64,000 bases of DNA, taken from NCBI RefSeq assembly GCF_008634025.1, contig NZ_PDCM01000001.1:3008501-3072500 (forward strand), read 5' to 3'. Positions 60,491 to 64,000 of the stretch are shown piece by piece. A program made the position numbers and the translations under genes. The notes below the pieces were generated by a model, which saw only the letters and a program-made list of their open reading frames with translations, did not search any database and was not told the DNA's origin. The DNA is from Streptomyces albofaciens JCM 4342. GTDB taxonomy: Bacteria; Actinomycetota; Actinomycetes; Streptomycetales; Streptomycetaceae. Every line of letters starts with the position of its first letter. Position 1 is the stretch's first letter.

Positions 60491-60518
60491 GCAGACATCC
60501 GATGTCTGCGCCATTATG
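60491..60518 (-). promoter_or_regulatory. Regulator promoter and perfect operator palindrome
   Basis: GCAGACATCCGATGTCTGC (60491-60509) is a perfect 19-base palindrome around one central base. On the minus strand CATAAT (60513-60518) stands just upstream of it and is a likely -10, so binding here would block the regulator's own transcription. Confidence 0.65.
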
Positions 60519-60569
60519 GCCGGGGGACCGCCGGGCCGGGAGGGCGTGCGGGAGGGTTCGCCGCCGTCC

Positions 60570-61898
60570 TCAGACGGACCGGACCAGCGCCTCCGCCGCA
60601 CCGGTCACGGCCGCCTCGTCCAGCGTCGTCAGCCGGCGGTCGCGCATCAGGCCCCGGCCGTCGACGACCGTGTCCCGGACGTCACCGGCCCGCGCCGAGT
60701 ACGCCAGCGTCGACCACGGATCGTGCCGGGGCGCCAGATGCGCACCGCCCAGGTCCAGTACCGCCAGGTCCGCCCGCTTGCCCACTTCCAGGGAGCCGAG
60801 CTGCCCGCCCAGGCCCAGGGCCCGCGCGCCCTCGATCGTCGCCATGCGTACGGCCTGCTCGGCGCCGACCGCCGTGGGGTCGCCGCCCGCCTTGTGGACC
60901 AGCGCCGCCATCCCCAGCGCCCCCACCATGTCCAGGGAGTTGGAGCTGACCGCGCCGTCCGTGCCCAGCCCGACCCGTACGCCCTGCCGCAGCAGCTCCG
61001 GGACCCGGGCGATGCCGCAGCCCAGCTTGAGGTTGGAGACCGGGCAGTGCGCGACGCCCGTGCCGGTACGGGCCAGCGCCGCGATCTCGGTGTCGGTCAG
61101 CTCGACCGCGTGCGCCAGCAGCGTGTCCGGGCCCAGCAGGCCCAGCGACTCCAGCAACTCGACCGGCCGCTTGCCGTACCGCTCGCGCACCGTCGCCACC
61201 TCGGCGGCGTTCTCCGCCGCGTGCAGGTGCAGCAGCGCGCCGTACTCCTTCGCCAGCGCCGCGATGTCCGTCAGCTGCGCGGCGTCCAGGGTGTAGGCGC
61301 TGTGCGCGAAGACCACCGGCCGGGTGCCGGGGGAGGGGCGGTGGCCGTCGAGGTGGCGGCGCGCCCAGCCCATCCGGTTCCCGTACGGCATCCGGTCGGG
61401 CGGCCCCGGTACGTCCATGAACGTCGGGCCGGACAGCAGCCGCCAGCCCGCGTCCCGCGCGGCCCGCTCGGCCGCCTCGTGGAACCAGTACATGTCCAGC
61501 GCGGTGGTCACCCCGCCCCGCACGCTCTCCGCGACGGCCAGCCGCAGGCCCGCGGTCACCGCCTCCGGGGACAGCAGCGCGTTCTCCCGGGGCACCACCC
61601 GCCCCAGGAACTCCTGGAGGTCCACATCGTCGGCGTGCCCGCGCAGCAGCGTCATCGCCAGGTGGGTGTGGGTGTTGACCAGCCCGGGCAGCACCAGGCA
61701 GCCGGTGGCGTCGATCTCCTCGGCCGCGCGGTGGGCGGCGCGCAGCGCGCCGGCCGGGCCGACCGCGACGATCTCCCCGTCCCGTACGGCGACGGCGCCG
61801 TCGGGCAGCACGGTGCCGCGGTCGTCGACGGTGAGGACCGTCCCGCCGTGCACCAGCAGGTCGGCGCCCGCCGCTTCCGTGGTCCCTACGGTGCTCAT
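60570..61898 (-). CDS. Amidohydrolase-family (TRZ/ATZ, MtaD-like) deaminase
   Basis: This 442-residue metal-dependent hydrolase has HTHLAMTLLRG (metal-binding HxH), HLHAAENAAEV, LAHAVELTD, VAHCPVSNLKL and GLGTDGAVSSNS, the full set for the 5-methylthioadenosine/S-adenosylhomocysteine deaminase and 8-oxoguanine deaminase group. It probably deaminates a purine nucleoside or base. Its ATG overlaps the stop of the nucleoside phosphorylase gene (ATGA at 61895-61898), which strongly links the two in one pathway of nucleoside salvage or breakdown. Confidence 0.9.
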   Translation of the reverse strand: MSTVGTTEAAGADLLVHGGTVLTVDDRGTVLPDGAVAVRDGEIVAVGPAGALRAAHRAAEEIDATGCLVLPGLVNTHTHLAMTLLRGHADDVDLQEFLGRVVPRENALLSPEAVTAGLRLAVAESVRGGVTTALDMYWFHEAAERAARDAGWRLLSGPTFMDVPGPPDRMPYGNRMGWARRHLDGHRPSPGTRPVVFAHSAYTLDAAQLTDIAALAKEYGALLHLHAAENAAEVATVRERYGKRPVELLESLGLLGPDTLLAHAVELTDTEIAALARTGTGVAHCPVSNLKLGCGIARVPELLRQGVRVGLGTDGAVSSNSLDMVGALGMAALVHKAGGDPTAVGAEQAVRMATIEGARALGLGGQLGSLEVGKRADLAVLDLGGAHLAPRHDPWSTLAYSARAGDVRDTVVDGRGLMRDRRLTTLDEAAVTGAAEALVRSV

Positions 61899-62653
61899 CG
61901 GTTCTCCTCCTCCGCCAGCGCCCGCAGCGCCTCCAGCGCGACGACGGCGCCGCGCGCCACGCCCTCCGCGACCACGTCCCGGTGGGGGTCGTAGCCGCCG
62001 GTGGCCGCCTCGTCGACCAGTTCGTCCGCGTTCGCCCCGTCGATCACCAGCACCGCACCGGCCACCAGACCGCGCAGCCCGGCCGTCACGAACAGCGCGG
62101 ACGCCTCCATCTCGATCGCCGCCACGCCCGCCGCGGTGTACGCCGCGACCGGCAGCGGCAGCAGACCCGGTTGGAACGCGGCGCGCGTCCACACCACCCC
62201 GCGGTGGTACGGAGCCCCGGCTTCCGCGGCCGCGCGCTCAAGCGCCAGCACGGCTTCCGGCGCGGCCACGGCCGGGTACTCCGGCGGCACCAGCTGCTGC
62301 GTCACCCCGTCGTCGCGCACCGCCGACTCGGCGATCACCAGGTCGCCGTCGCCGATCCCGGCCCGTATCGCCCCCGCCGTACCGAAGCGCAAGAAGGTCC
62401 GCACCCCCGCGTCCGCCAGCTCCTGGAACAGCAGCACCGCGCCGGGCGCGCCCACGCCGTGCGACGCGACGGCCACCGGCATGCCCTTCCAGCTGCCGGT
62501 GAACGTCCGGTACTCGCGGTGGTACGCGATCTCCGCCGCCCCGTCGAGCAGCTCGGCGACGGCGGCCGCGCGGGCCGGGTCGCCGACCACGACGGCCCGC
62601 GGCGGCAGCCCGCCGCGGGGAAGGCGGGCGATGGGGGACAGATCTGGGGTCAC
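61895..62653 (-). CDS. Nucleoside phosphorylase (uridine/purine phosphorylase fold)
   Basis: This 252-residue protein of the PNP/UDP family has the ribose-phosphate-binding VVVGDPARA and RFGTAGAI segments, and IEMEASALF with the ligand-contacting Glu-Met-Glu. It should split a nucleoside with phosphate to base and ribose-1-phosphate. The GTG start at 62653 is the first good position. Co-translation with the downstream deaminase suggests deamination of an adenosine-type nucleoside followed by phosphorolysis, as in the methylthioinosine route. The exact nucleoside is unknown. Confidence 0.88.
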   Translation of the reverse strand: MTPDLSPIARLPRGGLPPRAVVVGDPARAAAVAELLDGAAEIAYHREYRTFTGSWKGMPVAVASHGVGAPGAVLLFQELADAGVRTFLRFGTAGAIRAGIGDGDLVIAESAVRDDGVTQQLVPPEYPAVAAPEAVLALERAAAEAGAPYHRGVVWTRAAFQPGLLPLPVAAYTAAGVAAIEMEASALFVTAGLRGLVAGAVLVIDGANADELVDEAATGGYDPHRDVVAEGVARGAVVALEALRALAEEENR

Positions 62654-62734
62654 GGGGCGGCTCCAGTGGCTCGGAAGGGTGGCCCGGCGGAAGACCGGAC
62701 GACACGGACGGGACGGCGGTCCCGCACCAACCTA

Positions 62735-62756
62735 CGGGCCCGGCGGAACGGGCCCG
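62735..62756. terminator. Possible terminator after MFS gene
   Basis: Two copies of the self-complementary CGGGCCCG, six bases apart, form an 8-bp stem 31 bases past the MFS stop. It overlaps the region where the phosphorylase promoter must be, so the assignment is weak. Confidence 0.4.
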
Positions 62757-62786
62757 CAACGTGGTCCGCCCACGGCGGCCGTCCGC

Positions 62787-64000
62787 TCACGCGGCCCGGG
62801 TGCGCGACGCGAACAGGACGGCCAGGGCGCACGGTACGAGCAGCAGCGCGAAGGCGGCACCGTACCCGGCGGCCCGCGCCACACCCGCGCCCAGGCACAG
62901 GTTGAGCACGGCGGAGGCCGCCGCCAGCACCGTCACCTGGCCCAGGTTCTGGTTGGTCTGCATCGCGCCGCTCGCCGCGCCCTGACGGCCGGGCGGGCTG
63001 TGGGTCAGGGACAGCACGGTGAGCGAGGGGGCGAGCAGGCCCATGCCGACGGCCGCGACGAGCATCGCCGCCCCGGCGGTGAACGCCGGCGCCCAGGGCA
63101 GCGTCCCGACGGCCGCGATCACCACCGCCGCCGACTGCACCAGCGCCCCGGCCACGACCAGCCGGTGCCGGGGCAGGTGCTCCAGCAGGCGGCCCTGCAC
63201 CCAGGAAGCGGCGGCCCAGAACACCGCGGCCCCGGTGAAGACCAGGCCGATCAGCACGGGAGGCGCCGCCCGTTCGGTGACGAGCAGCAGCGGGACGAGC
63301 GCCTCCAGGGTGAAGAACGTGCCCGAACCGAGGCCGCGCAGCAGGACGGTCGCGGGCAGGCCGCGCGCGGCGCGCCACGTACCCCGGGGCAGCAGCCGTG
63401 GCGCGAACACCAGCAGCAGGCCGAGCCCGACGGCCGCGGCCGGCAGATGGCGCGGGTCCCGGCCGGAGACGCCGTACTGGCCCAGCGCCGCGCCCGCACT
63501 CACCGCCACCGCGACCAGCAGCGCGGGGCGCGGGGCCCGTTCGCCGGACGGCGCGGGCACCTCGGACCGGGAACGGCCGCGCAGTACGGCCGCCACCGCC
63601 AGCGCCGGAAGCACGGTGAGCACGGCCAGCCCGAAGAACACCGTGCGCCACGACCACCACTCGGCCACCAGCCCCGCCAGCGGCGGACCGATCAGCGACG
63701 GCACGATCCAGCAGGTGCTCATCAGCGCCAGCGCCCGCGGCCGGAGCCGGTCCGGATACGCCCGGCCGATGGCGGTGTTGACCGCGACCGTGATCATCCC
63801 GCCGGCCAGGCCGTCCAGGAACCGCCCGGCCGCCAGCTGCCAGACCGAGGTGGCGGCACCGGAGACCAGCAGCGTGGCCACCGCCAGCACCAGGCCCGCG
63901 GCCAGCGGCCGCTGGGCCCCGGACCGGTCCGCCCAGTGCCCGCCCAGCACCCCGCCGAACAGGCCCGCCGCCACGAAGCACCCCGCGACGAGCGGGAACA
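62787..64000 (-). CDS. MFS transporter, 5' end beyond the window
   Basis: The frame is open to the right edge, so the N-terminus is missing; at least 403 residues are present. About eleven hydrophobic helices remain, with the family's loop 2-3 motif GGHWADRSGAQRP and QTNQNLGQVTV in the C-terminal half. It is a drug/proton or metabolite antiporter-like protein. The GTG at 63974 is only an internal codon; the residues before it (PLVAGCFVAAGLFGG) continue a membrane helix. It lies on the same strand upstream of the phosphorylase-deaminase pair and could export or import a related compound. Confidence 0.88.
   Translation of the reverse strand, partial: FPLVAGCFVAAGLFGGVLGGHWADRSGAQRPLAAGLVLAVATLLVSGAATSVWQLAAGRFLDGLAGGMITVAVNTAIGRAYPDRLRPRALALMSTCWIVPSLIGPPLAGLVAEWWSWRTVFFGLAVLTVLPALAVAAVLRGRSRSEVPAPSGERAPRPALLVAVAVSAGAALGQYGVSGRDPRHLPAAAVGLGLLLVFAPRLLPRGTWRAARGLPATVLLRGLGSGTFFTLEALVPLLLVTERAAPPVLIGLVFTGAAVFWAAASWVQGRLLEHLPRHRLVVAGALVQSAAVVIAAVGTLPWAPAFTAGAAMLVAAVGMGLLAPSLTVLSLTHSPPGRQGAASGAMQTNQNLGQVTVLAAASAVLNLCLGAGVARAAGYGAAFALLLVPCALAVLFASRTRAA

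Overview
The window is chromosomal DNA of very high G+C with strong GC bias at third codon positions, GTG and TTG starts, and actinobacterial marker genes: the mycothiol ligase mshC, two chaplins with a class-E sortase signal, DUF3090 and SCO1664-family proteins, an F420-type LLM oxidoreductase, and a DM13/two-component operon. It is most likely a Streptomyces. I count about 60 protein genes, one tRNA-Leu(GAG), no rRNA, no CRISPR array, no insertion sequence and no prophage.

Layout. 0-6.2 kb: an amine-use pair (APC permease and copper amine oxidase) and a molybdopterin oxidoreductase/cytochrome b pair. 6.3-11.3 kb: mostly minus-strand genes (RibD-like reductase, APH-like kinase, DM13-response regulator-histidine kinase operon, [2Fe-2S] protein). 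11.3-14.8 kb: a P450 and an ABC-F ribosome-protection ATPase with an elaborate regulated leader. 14.9-19.8 kb: Nudix, HAD, DUF6314, two methyltransferases and a DegT aminotransferase. 20.0-24.7 kb: a four-gene plus-strand cluster (EhpF-like adenylating enzyme, EhpG/LuxC-like acyl reductase, DUF1611 P-loop protein, SMP-30 lactonase-like protein) whose substrate I cannot name. 24.9-27.2 kb: an XRE-ImmA/IrrE-MAB_1171c operon. 28.5-44.3 kb: conserved Streptomyces core (tRNA-Leu, M20 hydrolase, chpH-chpC, DUF5703, RecD2-like pseudo-helicase, AKR, LLM oxidoreductase, ferritin-like, CorA, and the phosphatase-DUF3090-SCO1664-mshC cluster). 44.4-50.5 kb: two tandem exported beta-propeller paralogues, a NarL-type two-component system, a serine hydrolase and a PAC2-family protein. 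50.6-60.5 kb: an L-fucose type oxidative catabolic operon with its own CUT2 ABC importer and a FadR-type regulator. 60.6-64 kb: an aminohydrolase-nucleoside phosphorylase pair and an MFS transporter cut by the window edge.

How it fits together. In the fucose operon the importer brings in the sugar, an aldo/keto reductase oxidises it to the lactone, an amidohydrolase opens the lactone, an enolase-family dehydratase removes water and an SDR oxidises the 2-keto-3-deoxy acid. The final diketo-acid hydrolase is not present. A palindrome with core ACATC-GATGT occurs at the regulator's own promoter and, in degenerate form and as half-sites, at the fucose promoter.

The most unusual signals are: (i) the ABC-F leader, with a WblC/WhiB7-like promoter, a three-codon leader ORF and an 11-bp long-range inverted repeat overlapping an anti-Shine-Dalgarno; (ii) short tandem repeats anchored on the stop codons of several unrelated genes; (iii) the EhpF/EhpG/DUF1611/SMP-30 cluster; (iv) a RecD2-like protein whose ATP-binding motifs have decayed.
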